Shown here piece after piece: positions 12,861 through 22,985 of a stretch of 64,000 nucleotides of DNA. The stretch's first letter is position 1; each line of letters opens with the position of its first letter. The notes below the pieces were generated by a model. The model did not search any database. It saw nothing but the letters and a program-made list of their open reading frames with translations, and was not told the DNA's origin. A program made the translations under genes and the position numbers. The DNA lies in assembly GCA_963575745.1 (NCBI GenBank), contig CAUYUJ010014334.1, forward strand, positions 32,501 to 96,500, written 5' to 3'. This DNA comes from Prorocentrum cordatum. Taxonomy: Eukaryota; Sar; Dinophyceae; Prorocentrales; Prorocentraceae.

Positions 12861-14265
12861 CCCCGAAGCTACCGCCAGCCAACCGGCTGGACACCCCCGG
12901 GCCACACCGCTGGCCAATCAGTGAGGGGGCAACATCATTTGGCCCAGTTTCGTCATGGCAACGACGAGTTCATTCCGCTCGCCCGCCCACGCAGCTTCGC
13001 CTCGCCCGCCCGCGCGCACGATTCGAAACCGAATCCGATTTCCTGGTGGGGGGTCTCCGCTTCACTTCGATCTAACCACCCGACCTCCAATGTATGCGTA
13101 AGTCTACGCATGCCATGCTACGATGGGACATGGTTGGTTAGCCTGAGATTCCCTGGAGGTTGGCAAGCCTGACAAGACGCAGGAACAGCGTGCGAGACGA
13201 GAACAGACTGCGGCAGGGGTACGGTTTGCCGAGACGGAGGATTCAGAGATGCTCGAGGCTACAAAAGAATGTAATGAGTCTGCGATTCCCTGGAGGTCTT
13301 CGATTGAGCCCTACGTGGGCGCTATGAGTCCCTGCGTGCCTCTGGAGCCCCCTCGGGAGCCCGCCAAGCCTCTCCCCTCTCCAGTCCGCTTGCATCCCTC
13401 CTTGCATGTACTCGCGCGATTTCTCACTCCGCCTTTGCCCCGCGGTCTTCCTGGCTCGAAGGCCGGCCTTTTAGCTTGCGGCCAGAGCGCACTGGGCGCC
13501 AGCTTGCGCCCCAACGCAAGCGAAAGCTTGACGGCCCTCGAGACCGCGGGACAGAGGTTGCGAGCGCTGCGGAAGGGAATCTCCATGACCAGGCACCAGA
13601 CAAAGGTATGCTGCGACATGCTATGCTGTCCCATGATGCGCAATGCTATTCAAAGCAACGCTACTGCGTGCACTGCAGTGGTAGGACATGCCATGCCACG
13701 CGCTGCTCTACCGCGGGCTACTGCCAATTGCAAACTTCTAAACGTGTTGGCATTCGAGACTCCCTGGGCCCGACAAGAGGCAAATATCGCCCGCTCTGAC
13801 TTGCCACGACGCCTGGACGTCAGGGATCCCTCCCCTCGGCTGGTTTTCGGGCCATCTGGTGCTGAGAATCAGGCGGCAGCTGCTCGGGACGACTCTCTGG
13901 CCTCCTCGGAGGGCCCTTGACGAGTTGGAGCTGAGGAGAGACACCCTGAGGCCCGAAGACCTTTACAGTGGTTGGCGACGCGCGCAAGAGGGGTGGGGGC
14001 GAGGAAAACGGCCTGCTACACGCAAGACTGGGAGGAGGGCGGGGGGCTGCTCGGAATCCTTCCCGACTTCTAAAAGGGGCCCTCATCAAACCCTCCGAGC
14101 CCTTCTCAGGAGCCCCCTGCCCTCATGGCCACCCCCTCCACCCAAGACCCCCGACGACTCGACATCCTCGAGTCTGAGGCCCCTGGACCTCCCGACCCCC
14201 TACCCACAGGACGGCTTCTTTTGCAGGAAGAAGGGCCGGCATAATCATAAACGCTCGACGGCCCG
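12861..14265. other. No confident gene; one weak ORF
   Basis: The plus frame at 13,249-13,920 (223 codons) contains a plausible helix (SLTALETAGQRLRALRKGI) but no known domain, start context or homologous copy here. The rest holds short frames only. Confidence 0.3.
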
Positions 14266-14406
14266 CGCGAATTTCTTGGATCGGCGCCGGGCCCCATTCC
14301 CTGACGCGCGGAGCACGCCAGGGGCGGCGCCGGGGGCGCGTTGCCGGGGGGGGGGGGGGGGGGGGGGGGGCGCGCCGATCCGAGAGATCGGCGCGGACCT
14401 CCGAGA
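14266..14406 (+). mobile_element. MITE family L, copy 1
   Basis: Homologous to 17,875-18,009: shared GCGCGGAGC, CAGGG(G/A)CGGCGCCGG and a 3' end ending GCGCGGACCTCCGA. The 5' terminus is less conserved than in copy 2. A run of 25 G residues (14,346-14,370) lies inside. The element abuts a family F copy directly at its 3' side. Confidence 0.55.
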
Positions 14407-14407
14407 G

Positions 14408-14544
14408 CTTGCCGGCGCTCGGGCGGCCCTCCCGCTGTGCACTTGCAGCTGTCGTGCGCGTCCCCTCTGCTGCTCGGTGATCCAGGGCACTCCTCGATGG
14501 CCCTCGCCCACAAAAAAAAGCGCACACGCCCGAGCGATGCCAAG
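14408..14544 (+). mobile_element. MITE family F, copy 1
   Basis: Family F elements are 105-138 bp and begin CTTGCCATCGCTCGGACG and end CGTCCGAGCGATGCCAAG, so the ends are inverted repeats of about 17 bp. The interior is T-rich in its first half and contains CTCCTCGATGG and an A run in its second half. This copy begins CTTGCCGGCGCTCGGGCG, keeps GGCACTCCTCGATGGCCCTCG and ends CCCGAGCGATGCCAAG. No coding capacity. Confidence 0.7.
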
Positions 14545-14669
14545 AGCGCCACTGCTTGTGCAGCTCTGCCTCCTGCGCGCTGTCCTTTCCTGCGGCCCCC
14601 GGGGCCCGGCAGCGGCCTCCAGAGGCCGACCATGCGGGGGCATCAAACACCGGCGGCGCGCAGAGGGCG

Positions 14670-14806
14670 GTAGAGGAGGAGGGGGGGGAGGAGGAAAAGG
14701 AGGAGGAGGAGGAGGAGGAGGATGAGGAGGAGGAGGAGGAGGAGGAGGAGGAGAAGGAGGAGGGGGAGGAGGAGGAGAAGGGGGAGGAGGAGGAGGAGGG
14801 AGGGAG
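14670..14806. repeat. (GGA)n microsatellite
   Basis: Imperfect GGA units with GAT, AAG and GGG interruptions, about 135 bp. Confidence 0.9.
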
Positions 14807-14914
14807 CCACGATCGGGGCCACGATGGGCGGCCGCGGTCGGGGGCCGCGATGGGCGGCCGCGCTCGGGGGAGGGAGGGAGCCTTCTTGGAAGGAGGCCGA
14901 GCAGGCGCCGGCTC

Positions 14915-15030
14915 TACAGTCGGGGCGTTCACCTAAGGAACCCTAAATGAGGCGAACTGCAAAACAAAAACTCAGGAACACCGAGCCCCTCCCCAACCCA
15001 AAGGGTTCCTTCTTCAGGGCGCCGGCTCTA
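14915..15030 (+). mobile_element. MITE family A, copy 3, internally deleted
   Basis: Begins TA-CAGTCGGGGCGTTCACC but lacks about 65 bp of interior (the AAGTTAAACTTCGAT part) and resumes at AACTGCAAAACAAAAAC. The 3' end is GCGCCGGCTCTA instead of GCCCCGACTGTA; the same GGCGCCGGCTCTA lies just upstream of the element at 14,904-14,916, so the end may have been converted from, or recombined with, flanking DNA. Confidence 0.7.
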
Positions 15031-15147
15031 TATCTATAGACAAGGCCCGCGCCTTCCGAGCAGCGGGGGTGTTTCTGAGAGGCCTGCCCTCCTATCCCCC
15101 CTATGCCCCCCTGTGCGCGTGGCCGAGAGGCCTCGACATCCTGGAAC

Positions 15148-15274
15148 TCGCCACTGCTCGGACGCCCTTTCCCCATACACTTTTCTTCGGCATCGCGCGC
15201 GCACCTGCTCGCAAGATGGCCCCAAAGGCTCCTCGATGGTCCAAAAGAGTGCGCAAGTCTAAGCGATGCCAAGG
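15148..15274 (+). mobile_element. MITE family F, copy 2
   Basis: Starts CTCGCCACTGCTCGGACG, contains GGCTCCTCGATGGTCC, ends AAGCGATGCCAAG. More diverged than the other copies. Confidence 0.65.
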
Positions 15275-15519
15275 GAGCCGCTGCAGCCCGGCTCTGGGCC
15301 CTGCCGCCTTCGCGCCTCCAGCTGGAGGGGCGGGCCCCTGCAAGGCTCGCGGAGCGCTCGGACTGCCTGCCGCGGCCGTCCCGGACGCCTGCCCGCGTCC
15401 GATGGCCGCCCCGTGGTCCCCCGGAGACCGCTCGGGGGCCGTCCCTAAAGGACGCCCAAACAGGCCCGGAGGGACACAGTTCGTTGGTTTGCGCGACATT
15501 TTGTTGGACTTCTTGCACG

Positions 15520-15985
15520 CGGAGGAGGAGGAGGAGGAGGAGGAGGAGGAGGAGAAGGAGGAGGAGGAGACGGAGGAGGAGGAGGAGGAGGAGGAGGAAG
15601 GAGGGGGGTGAGGAGGAGGGGGGGGGAGGGGGGGTAGAGAGGAGGGGTCCAGGGCCCAGACACCCACTCCAAATGTCGCAGTCAAAGGGAGGGGGCCACA
15701 ACCCTCCCAGGCGAGGAGGTTCAAACTCCCCACCCTCGGACCAGCCACGAGAAGGCGGCCTTGTGCCCAGACCCCCTCTGTGGAACCCTCTAGGGCAGCT
15801 CCAATCAGCCCCCCCATCCTCCTCCTCCTCCTCCTCCTCCTCCTCTCCTCCTCCTCCTCCTTCTCCTCCCCCTCCTCTCCCTCCTCCTCCTCCTCCTTTT
15901 CCTCCTCTTCCTCCTCCTTCTTCTTCTTCCTCCTCCTCCTCCTCCTTTTCCTCATCCTTTTCCTCCTCCTCCTCCTCCCCCTCCT
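15520..15985. repeat. Opposed (GGA)n and (CTC)n tracts
   Basis: (GGA)n at 15,520-15,612 and (CTC)n at 15,818-15,985 are reverse complements of each other, separated by about 200 bp of unique DNA. A single strand could fold into a long, imperfect purine-pyrimidine hairpin. Confidence 0.85.
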
Positions 15986-16333
15986 GACCCAAATCAAGCC
16001 ACCCCCCTCTTGTTGTGGAATCCAGAGCACCCTCTCAGAACTGCAAAGAGTTCCTCTTTCCGACCTTGTCGATTTCCTGGTTTCGGGTCTGAGGCCGTTT
16101 CGGGCTCGGGGGCCCATCAGATAGCAAGCTGGGACGGCATGGGGAGCTGGTAGGGGGAAATGAGGCCGCGGGTTGAGAACACACATCGACGTATGCCTGG
16201 GCTCACGTCGTAGCGAAACCACTGCGGCAAATACTTGGTCGTGCTCGGCCTCTGGGACCCCCAAGCCGTTCAAAAACTACTCGGCATGAAGAGCTGGTCC
16301 TGTAGGGACGGGGTCGAGAGCTCCGTGACCCTG
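15986..16333. other. No gene seen
   Basis: Unique-looking DNA. A 30-bp segment (TCCTGTAGGGACGGGGTCG followed by AGAGCTCCG) at about 16,299-16,328 is repeated immediately after the next element, at about 16,468-16,497. Confidence 0.5.
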
Positions 16334-16465
16334 CTTGCCATCGTACGGACCTCCATTCCCCGTGCTTTCTTTGTCTTCGTGCGTGTATTTTTTGGCGAGA
16401 TCATCCAGGATGCTCCTCGATGGCCCTCGCCGAGATAGAGCTGCACACGTCCGAGCGATGCCAAG
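16334..16465 (+). mobile_element. MITE family F, copy 3
   Basis: CTTGCCATCGTACGGACC start, GGATGCTCCTCGATGG middle, CGTCCGAGCGATGCCAAG end. Flanked by the 30-bp direct duplication described in the preceding entry, which is much longer than a normal DNA-transposon target duplication. Confidence 0.8.
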
Positions 16466-16514
16466 GGTCCTGTAGGGGCGGGGTCGAGAGCTCCGCGGCA
16501 CAGAGGCTCGAATA

Positions 16515-16680
16515 TAAGCACACGCATATATCGATATCTATTTTGTAGTGTGTATATTTATGTATGTCTATATATGTTGATTGCTGTGTATATGTTATAT
16601 ATGCCTATATATACATATAGGCATATAAACATTTATACACTTGTATGCCGATATCTATATATACATATATAGTGTGTAGA
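16515..16680. other. A+T-rich island with palindrome
   Basis: About 165 bp almost wholly of A and T (ATATATCGATATC, TATATATGTTGATTG and similar) in a G+C-rich setting. It contains a near-perfect 30-bp palindrome at 16,597-16,626 whose arms are TATATGCCTATAT and ATATAGGCATATA. No gene. Its role is unknown; a matrix-attachment, replication or recombination site are all only possibilities. Confidence 0.7.
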
Positions 16681-16849
16681 GAGGCGTCGACGGTCTGCAA
16701 CTTGGAAGGATCTTAGAGGGACTCTTTGGAAGATCCCAGGCGGTCCCCCTCACAGACTTCCGTCCGAAAGGTCCTGGAAGTTCCAAGAAGACAAGAGTCC
16801 CCAGAGGAGTAGGAGGAGGAGGAGGAGGAGGAGGAGGAGGCCCAGGTAG

Positions 16850-17567
16850 GTCATGGGTTCGGGGGCCGCTCGGGAAACCCAGCCCAGGGAGTCGGAGCCG
16901 GAGCCGGACGCCTTGGCAGCAGTGAGTCCTCTCCTGGGCGAGGCACGATGCAAGCACTCTGCTCGCTTGTCTTCGAGCTGGCAGCCGCTGGCGGTGTTTT
17001 CGGCGCGCGAGGTGTGCAGCCTGCGGGACCCCTGGTTCGTGAGCCTCATGGACCCGCGTCAGCAGACACGAGGAGCGAGGAGTGAGGAGGCCGCGGAGGA
17101 CCTGGACGACGAGGACGAGGACGAGGACGAGGACAACGTGGACGATGTGGACGACGACGAGGACAGAGGACGAGGGGGCACACGAGAACGACGACGACGT
17201 GGAGCACCTAGCCCCTGTCAAAGACAAACACGATATGATTGCGGCCCTCTGGCCCAGCATCGAATCTGGCAGAGAATGGATGTCGTCACGTGGTTGGCTG
17301 ACCACTCCCGGAATGATCCAGCGACCATCGAAGGCCGGGCTGACGGCGATGTTGCTTAACGGTGATGTTGGGAACCAGAAGTGTAGGGAATTACGAACCA
17401 CATTTTCCTATATGTCCTGTCTGCGAATGGATCGAGCGAACACGACACAGCGAATTGCAGGAAAGCGCGAACCACGTGTTCCCACAATACCGAAACTTAC
17501 ATCGCCGTTACCTACATCGCCGTTAGCCCGTCTACGGACCATGCCTCATCATCCTCTCGCGCCTTGA
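16850..17567 (+). other. Possible coding segment, acidic, unidentified
   Basis: Two overlapping plus frames look partly protein-like. 16,853-17,359 has SWQPLAVFSAREVCSLRDPW followed by an acidic run over DEDEDED and VDDVDDD. 17,082-17,567 continues in another frame with EHLAPVKDKHDMIAALWPS and ESGREWMSSRGW. If real, the protein would switch frame in the GAC-rich microsatellite-like part near 17,100-17,170. No domain is recognised. Confidence 0.25.
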
Positions 17568-17688
17568 CGGTCATGGGGCACGTGGCTGAGCGGCCGCACG
17601 CCCGTCAGCAATGAGCGGAGACGAGGAGAGTTTGCGGCCATGCGCGGCCTCGAACGCCGCAAGAATAACGAACCACAGCACATAAACA

Positions 17689-17870
17689 TACAGTCGGGGC
17701 GTTGACCTAAGGAACCCTCAATAAGGAACGAGGCCCCTTTTTTTTCCATAAGTTCAACTTCGATTCCCGATCGTAAACATAAGGAAAACCTGAGGCAAAC
17801 TGTGAAACACTTAAGGAACGCGGAGCCCCGCCCCAACGAAAAGGGTTCCTTCTTCAGGGCCCCGACTGTA
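17689..17870 (+). mobile_element. MITE family A, copy 4 (best preserved)
   Basis: TA-CAGTCGGGGCGTTGACC at the left and CAGGGCCCCGACTG-TA at the right, 182 bp. The terminal 10 bp (CAGTCGGGGC) are a perfect inverted repeat bounded by TA on each side. Good reference copy for the family. Confidence 0.9.
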
Positions 17871-17874
17871 CACT

Positions 17875-18009
17875 TTCGGAGGTCTGCGCGGCATCCCAGG
17901 AGCGGCGCTGGACCATCCTCCGTGGCGCGCGGAGCGCACCAGGGACGGCGCCGGAGAGCCGCCAGGGGGTGTCCAGCGCAGATCCACTAGATCCGCGCGG
18001 ACCTCCGAA
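17875..18009 (+). mobile_element. MITE family L, copy 2
   Basis: 135 bp with terminal inverted repeats TTCGGAGGTCTGCGCGG and CCGCGCGGACCTCCGAA (16 of 17 positions match). Lies 4 bp after a family A copy. No coding capacity. Confidence 0.75.
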
Positions 18010-18080
18010 CTTCTATATGCATGCAGCTTGTGGTTCTTCGACACAAGCTGGCCTGCTCTTCCTCTTCCGCCTCAATTCCT

Positions 18081-18210
18081 CTTGCCGTCGCTCGGACGTT
18101 CATTCCCTGTTCTTTTTTTCAGTTTCGTGCGTGGTTTTTCGCCAAATGATCAAGGATGCTCCTCGATGGTCCTCGCCGAAGAAAAAATGCCCCCCTCCGA
18201 GCGATGCCAG
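18081..18210 (+). mobile_element. MITE family F, copy 4
   Basis: CTTGCCGTCGCTCGGACG start, GGATGCTCCTCGATGGTCC middle, CCTCCGAGCGATGCCAG end. 130 bp. Confidence 0.85.
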
Positions 18211-18974
18211 GTCCTTTTCCTTATAGGCAACTCCTTCCTGCCGCACCCCGAAGGCAGCTTTCAGGGCGGGCTGGGCGTGTCGCCTGAGACTTCATCGCCC
18301 ATGACCCTGAAGCTTAAGCATTCGCAACCACTTCACCGATGGAGGGCGGGTCGTTTTCAGTGGCTCTCGCCTTCGCGCCGCGCACGTTCGTTTTATCAAC
18401 TTGCAAGAGTTTCACGGGTTGAGAGCGGGTAGTGTTCAAAATGTGGCTCTGGCCTTAGCGCCGCGCGCATCCTGGGTTTTTCAACCAAAACACAACTTGC
18501 AAGAGCTCCACGGATTGAGGGCGGTTCCTTTTCAAAATGTGGCTCTCGCTACAGCGCCGCGCACATTCGTTTTTCATGTGAAGGAGTGTGAGACATGTTG
18601 TGTGTTTGGAAGGACGCTGGTGATGATGCAACAATTACCTTCGCTCGCGGTGTTTCAGTTCTCAGAATGACTTTCTGGCACTGTTTAGGATCGTCAAGAT
18701 GCAACAGTCATCCTGATCCGTGGCGTTGGAATCACGAGAACAATGTATTGGCGTGCTTCAGGGTCTCCAGACGGTTGTCTTCCAACGAGGCAGCTCCCGC
18801 AGTGGAAATGAAACGTTGCAGGGGCCTGTGAAAGAGGGAGCTTGGGAGGATATCTATATTCCAACATCGTTGATGACTCTTGGATGTACACTGGTCCTCC
18901 TCCTTCTCCTCCTCCTCCTCCTCCTCCTCCTCCTCATCCTCCTTCTCCCCCTCCTCCTCCTCCTCCTCCTCCTT

Positions 18975-19074
18975 NNNNNNNNNNNNNNNNNNNNNNNNNN
19001 NNNNNNNNNNNNNNNNNNNNNNNNNNNNNNNNNNNNNNNNNNNNNNNNNNNNNNNNNNNNNNNNNNNNNNNNNN
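18975..19074. other. Assembly gap (100 N)
   Basis: Exactly 100 N, the conventional filler for a gap of unknown size. The left border is (CTC)n, the right border (TAC)n, so the join lies inside microsatellite DNA. Confidence 0.99.
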
Positions 19075-19116
<42 letters not shown>

Positions 19117-19141
19117 GACTACTACTACTACTACAACTACG

Positions 19142-19220
<79 letters not shown>

Positions 19221-19226
19221 ACTACA

Positions 19227-19303
<77 letters not shown>

Positions 19304-19311
19304 GACTACTA

Positions 19312-19343
<32 letters not shown>

Positions 19344-19600
19344 ACAATTACTACAACAACTACTACTACTACTACTGCTGCTGCTGTTGCTGCTGCTCTT
19401 CCTTCTACTCCTCTTTCTCTTCCACCGCCGACGACGACGAAGTCGACGAATACGACAACGGCCACGAATACGACGACGGCAGCGACGACAACGACGACGA
19501 CGACGAGCACCACGAATACAACGACGACGCGAATCACGAACACGTCAACGACGCCGACGACGACAGTCACAAAGACGACGATGAAGACGACGGCGGCGGA
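19075..19600. repeat. (TAC)n then (GAC)n microsatellite block
   Basis: About 300 bp of (TAC)n with GAC and AAC variants, a short (TGC)n at 19,374-19,396, then imperfect GAC units at 19,425-19,600. It yields poly-Thr, poly-Tyr and poly-Val frames that should not be annotated. Confidence 0.95.
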
Positions 19601-20157
19601 CGCGGCGACGCCGCGCTCCTCTTGCGCCCGCGGCCGCGGCTGGCATCGCTGTCCGACCGCTTCGGCCTCCGGGGGGCAAAGGAGGCCCCTCCTCGGGCTA
19701 GAGCCCCCGCACCCCTGCCGGCGAAAGGGAGACACCTGGATCTGTGGCGGCTGCCGTTCGGTCGCACGCACCCCCTCCGTGCTCCAGGGGCGTCGACGTC
19801 CCCGGGCCACAGCTGCAGCGTACTTGGGAAGTACAGCCACGTTCCGATTGAACGAGCGGCCACGTGAACCGTTTTTGGACTCCTGTGCGCTGAAAAACTC
19901 CGCTCGGGATGGATCGGGAAAGAGAAGACGAATGTTCATGTCAGGGTACACGTCGTTCATTTCTAATCGCGCTCATGTCTAATTGTGATCGTTTCTAAGT
20001 GTTCATGGCCCCCTAGTGGTCAGAAAGAGGCCCAGGATAGAACAATTAGGAACGAAAAGACCTTGCCCCCCCCGAAAAATCAAAGAACTTTCGAAACATC
20101 TCGCGCCATGTCTGACATCCTACCCATGCCGACCATTCCTTCCCATAGCGGTGGTTG

Positions 20158-20252
20158 TTGAAGGGGCCCACAAACACACAACTAAATACGCACAAATAAC
20201 CGGATTCCTCATATTTTCGTGTATTTTCTGTGCTTTTGTCTTCCCCCCCTTC
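20158..20252 (+). repeat. Dispersed repeat D, copy 1 (5' part)
   Basis: Starts AAGGGGCCCACAAACACACA and contains ACCGGATTCCTCATA and GTCTTCCCCCC. Matches the first half of the copies at 21,385 and 43,395. Confidence 0.7.
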
Positions 20253-20689
20253 TGAGTTGTGTTCCTCCATCCGCCGACGGGTATCCAAGCGGGCCTGGAT
20301 CCCCCCAAGGGGGGGCCCTGCACACTGGGGGAGGAAGAGAAGTGGCGGGTGGAGTAAAAGGAAGAGGAAGGGATGGCGGAAGAGGAAAAGATGGCGGAAG
20401 AGGAAGAGGATGAGCAGGAGTAAGAGGACAGTGGGGAACTGCAGCCAGCAGGAGCAAGTGCACGAGGAGCGCGAGGACGAGGAGGACCAGGGGAAGGCGG
20501 AGGCGGAGGAGGAGGAGGGGGAGGAGGAGGAGGAGGAGGAGGAGGAGAGGAGGAGGAGGGCGAGGGGGACCAGGGAAAGGCGGAGAGGGGGAAAGGGCGC
20601 GAGGCAACAATAGAGACGAGGGCAGACTCGGATCCAGGAGTGTGGCCCGCCAATCTGAACGACGGGGACACAGCGCCGATGCAGAAATG

Positions 20690-20741
20690 CTCCTCCTCCT
20701 CCTCCTCCTCCTCCTCCTCCTCCTCCTCTTCCTCCTCCTCG
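20690..20741. repeat. (CTC)n microsatellite
   Basis: About 17 units. A purine (GGA)n tract at 20,506-20,556 lies 130 bp away in the opposite sense. Confidence 0.9.
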
Positions 20742-20945
20742 GGAGCGCCATGTTGAAACACCGAAAACGTTCTGATGGAACACCGTATCATAAACAGCTC
20801 TAACATCCTGCAGGTCAGCTGGCCGACTGTCTTGGACAACCGGCCCGCCGTCCCTACGAGGCCGCGGAAGAAACATGGCCCCGACAGAGAGCCAACGGGT
20901 CGGGACCGCGATAGAGATCGGAAGCGGCCGGCAGGAGGAGGAGGA
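20742..20945 (+). repeat. Dispersed repeat E, copy 1
   Basis: About 200 bp, roughly 85% identical by eye to 22,789-22,985. Landmarks: GAGCGCCATGTTGAAACACC, GAACACCGTATCATAAACAG, GTCTTGGACAACCGGCCC and GATCGGAAGCGGCCGGCAGG. Ends in (GGA)n in both copies. Confidence 0.85.
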
Positions 20946-21780
20946 GGAGGACGACGATGAAGAGGAGGACCAGTGTCACCCCAAGACGCACCAACGATGC
21001 TCCAATAAAGCCTCCCCCCAAGTACCTTCCTCATAGGCCCCTACAGAAAGCTGAATGTATTGCGGGAAGTGCCTACTGGAAGACAAACGTCTGAGGATCC
21101 TCAATCGTGCCAGAACATAGCTCCTCGGACTCTCAGGCCACGAATCAACAATCTATGTCTCGCCCCGACAGTCCAAACATCGCCCCACAGAGCCATTCCT
21201 AGGGCTTCAGCTCAACGGATCAACGTGACTGTTGCGTCTGGCAGTCCTACACCGTGCCAGAACAGGCTTCCCGGGGCGTCAGCCAATACGAGTCCTTGAG
21301 CATGCTGTAGAAACTGCTACAACGGATGTGCGCGGCGCTGGAGCGAGAGCCACACGCTAACAAGGAGCCGCCCGCCCTCCAACCTTGGATCAAGGGGCCC
21401 TGGGACACGCAAATAACTACACAGAAATGACAGGGTTCCCCATAGTTTCCTGCATTTTCAGGGTTTTGGATTCCCCCCCACTTCCCATATTTCTCAATAT
21501 TTTCCTGGGGATCGACGATTCATTGTGTCTGTGGGTTTCTCCCCTCCAGCCTTGGAGCTGCTGCAGGCTTCTGAGACAAGCGTGGGCGCCGCTGACGGGG
21601 GACACATTTGGAACACGGGCCGCCCTCCATCCTCGAAGCTGTTGTAAGCTTTTAAGAACGAATGCGCGCGGCGCCACCGCGATCACCTCGTGTTTGACAC
21701 CGGCCGCCCTCCATGCTCGAAGCTGTTGCAAAGCTCCACCCTCAGGGCCACAAGTCTTGAGGGTCAGGCGGAACGACAAA
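20946..21780 (-). repeat. Composite dispersed repeat X, copy 3, inverted
   Basis: On the minus strand: ~75-bp units at 21,780-21,310 (CAGCTTCGAGGATGGAGGGC, GCGCCGCGCGCATTCGTT), then at about 21,020 the same AGCATCGTTGGTGCGTC-type segment and ACACTGGTCCTCC leading into (CTC)n. A repeat D copy (21,385-21,560) lies within it. This is the only copy of X on the minus strand. Confidence 0.55.
21385..21560 (+). repeat. Dispersed repeat D, copy 2
   Basis: AAGGGGCCCTGGGACACGC start, then ATAGTTTCCTGCATTTTC, ATATTTTCCTGGGGATCGAC and CATTGTGTCTGTGGGTTTCT. About 75% identical by eye to 43,395-43,568. Confidence 0.75.
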
Positions 21781-21887
21781 CCCGCCCTGCCGAGACGCCT
21801 GGGGGGGGCAACAAGGAGGACCTATTCAGAGATGAAGTGTGATGCAGGACGAGGAGGAGGAGGAGGAAGATTGAACCGCACTGGAGA

Positions 21888-22060
21888 GGGGGAGGAGGAG
21901 GAGGAGGAGGAGGAGGAGGAGGAGCAGGAGGAGGAGGAGGAGGAGGAGGAGGAGGAGGAGGAGGAGGAGGGGAGGAGGAGGGGGAGGAGGAGGAGGAGGA
22001 GGGAAGGAGGAGGAGAAGGAGGAGGACGAGGAGGAGGAGGGGGTTGGACTCTAATCTGGC
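21888..22060. repeat. (GGA)n microsatellite
   Basis: Long imperfect GGA tract. A looser purine-rich continuation runs to about 22,240. Confidence 0.9.
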
Positions 22061-22415
22061 CTCTGCGGCGGGGGGAATGGCTAGAGGAGGAGCAAGAGGA
22101 TGAGAAGGAGGAGGAGGAAGAGGAGCGGGAGGAGGGAGAGAGGAAAGAGGAGGCAGGAGGAGGGAGGGGGGGAGGCAGGACGGGGAGAGACCTAATGGAG
22201 GAGGGGGAGAGGAGGAAAGGGGAGGGAAGAATGCTCCTGATCTCTTCCGACGGGAAGGGGAAGAGCGGCGAGGGGATGAGGAGGGGTTTGGGTGCAGGCA
22301 ATGCTTGGCCGGGCCTCGCGCCTGCTCCCGGGAGCCCCCCCCCTGCACAACTCCTGCTGCCGAGCCTCCTGGACCCGTTGCTCGGGCTCTCCAGGGCCGC
22401 CCCAACTGTTAATGC

Positions 22416-22557
22416 GGGATGACGATTAATAAAAATAGGGGAGAGAACGCTTAAAACAATAGTTTCCCGCTATTTCTGCACTGTTTTCTGACTGGAGGAG
22501 AACGATTTTAAAACATAGTTTTCCAGCCCGCGGCCGGTTTTTTCTAATCGTCGTCCC
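22416..22557. mobile_element. Candidate foldback element with GGGATGACGATTA ends
   Basis: Left end GGGATGACGATTAATAAAAA, right end TTTTTTCTAATCGTCGTCCC: inverted repeats of about 20 bp with 3-4 mismatches. A second right-hand end, TTTATTAATCGTCATCC, lies at 22,589-22,606, so a larger element (22,416-22,606) is also possible. Interior has AGTTTCCCGC and AACATAGTTTTCC. Non-coding; only this copy is seen in the window. Confidence 0.5.
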
Positions 22558-22788
22558 GGGCGCCGCCGCGTGAACACGACCCCCGGTCATTTATTAATCG
22601 TCATCCTCCATTACCCACCCCGCCTGCCGCCGTGCCTCGCCGGTGCAAGTGACTCTCTGCTTCCCCACCGCACCACGCCTGTCCCGCCCCTCGCTGTGCC
22701 TGCCGAGCGGCACGATGCACCACATAGCCACAGTGCTGCTCTTTCGCCTGCGCTTCCCGCTTCGCCTTCCAGTGATGCAGCGGGGGAG

Positions 22789-22985
22789 CGCCATTTTGAA
22801 ACACCGAAAACGTTCCGATGGAACACCGTATAATCAACGCCTCTGACATCCTGTAGGCCAGCTGATCGAATGTCTTGGACAACCGGTCAGCCATCCCTGC
22901 GAGGCCGCGGGAGACAGATGGCCCCGACGGAGAGCCAACAGGTCGGGACCGCGAGAGGGATCGGAAGCGGCCAGCAGGAGGAGGA
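22789..22985 (+). repeat. Dispersed repeat E, copy 2
   Basis: GAGCGCCATTTTGAAACACC to GATCGGAAGCGGCCAGCAGG, followed by a short GGA run. Partner of 20,742-20,945. Confidence 0.85.

Larger units (their letters stand above)
18218..20105 (+). repeat. Composite dispersed repeat X, copy 2
   Basis: Same order of parts as 7,968-9,155: lead segment CCTTATAGGCAACTCCT, 70-85-bp units at 18,330-18,580 with GGATTGAGGGCGG and AAATGTGGCTCTCGC, a unique segment with CCAACATCGTTGATGACTC, a large microsatellite block (18,895-19,600, including the assembly gap) and a tail from GTACACGTCGTTCATTTCT to about 20,105. The microsatellite is at the homologous place in both copies but has expanded and changed motif here. 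Confidence 0.65.
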
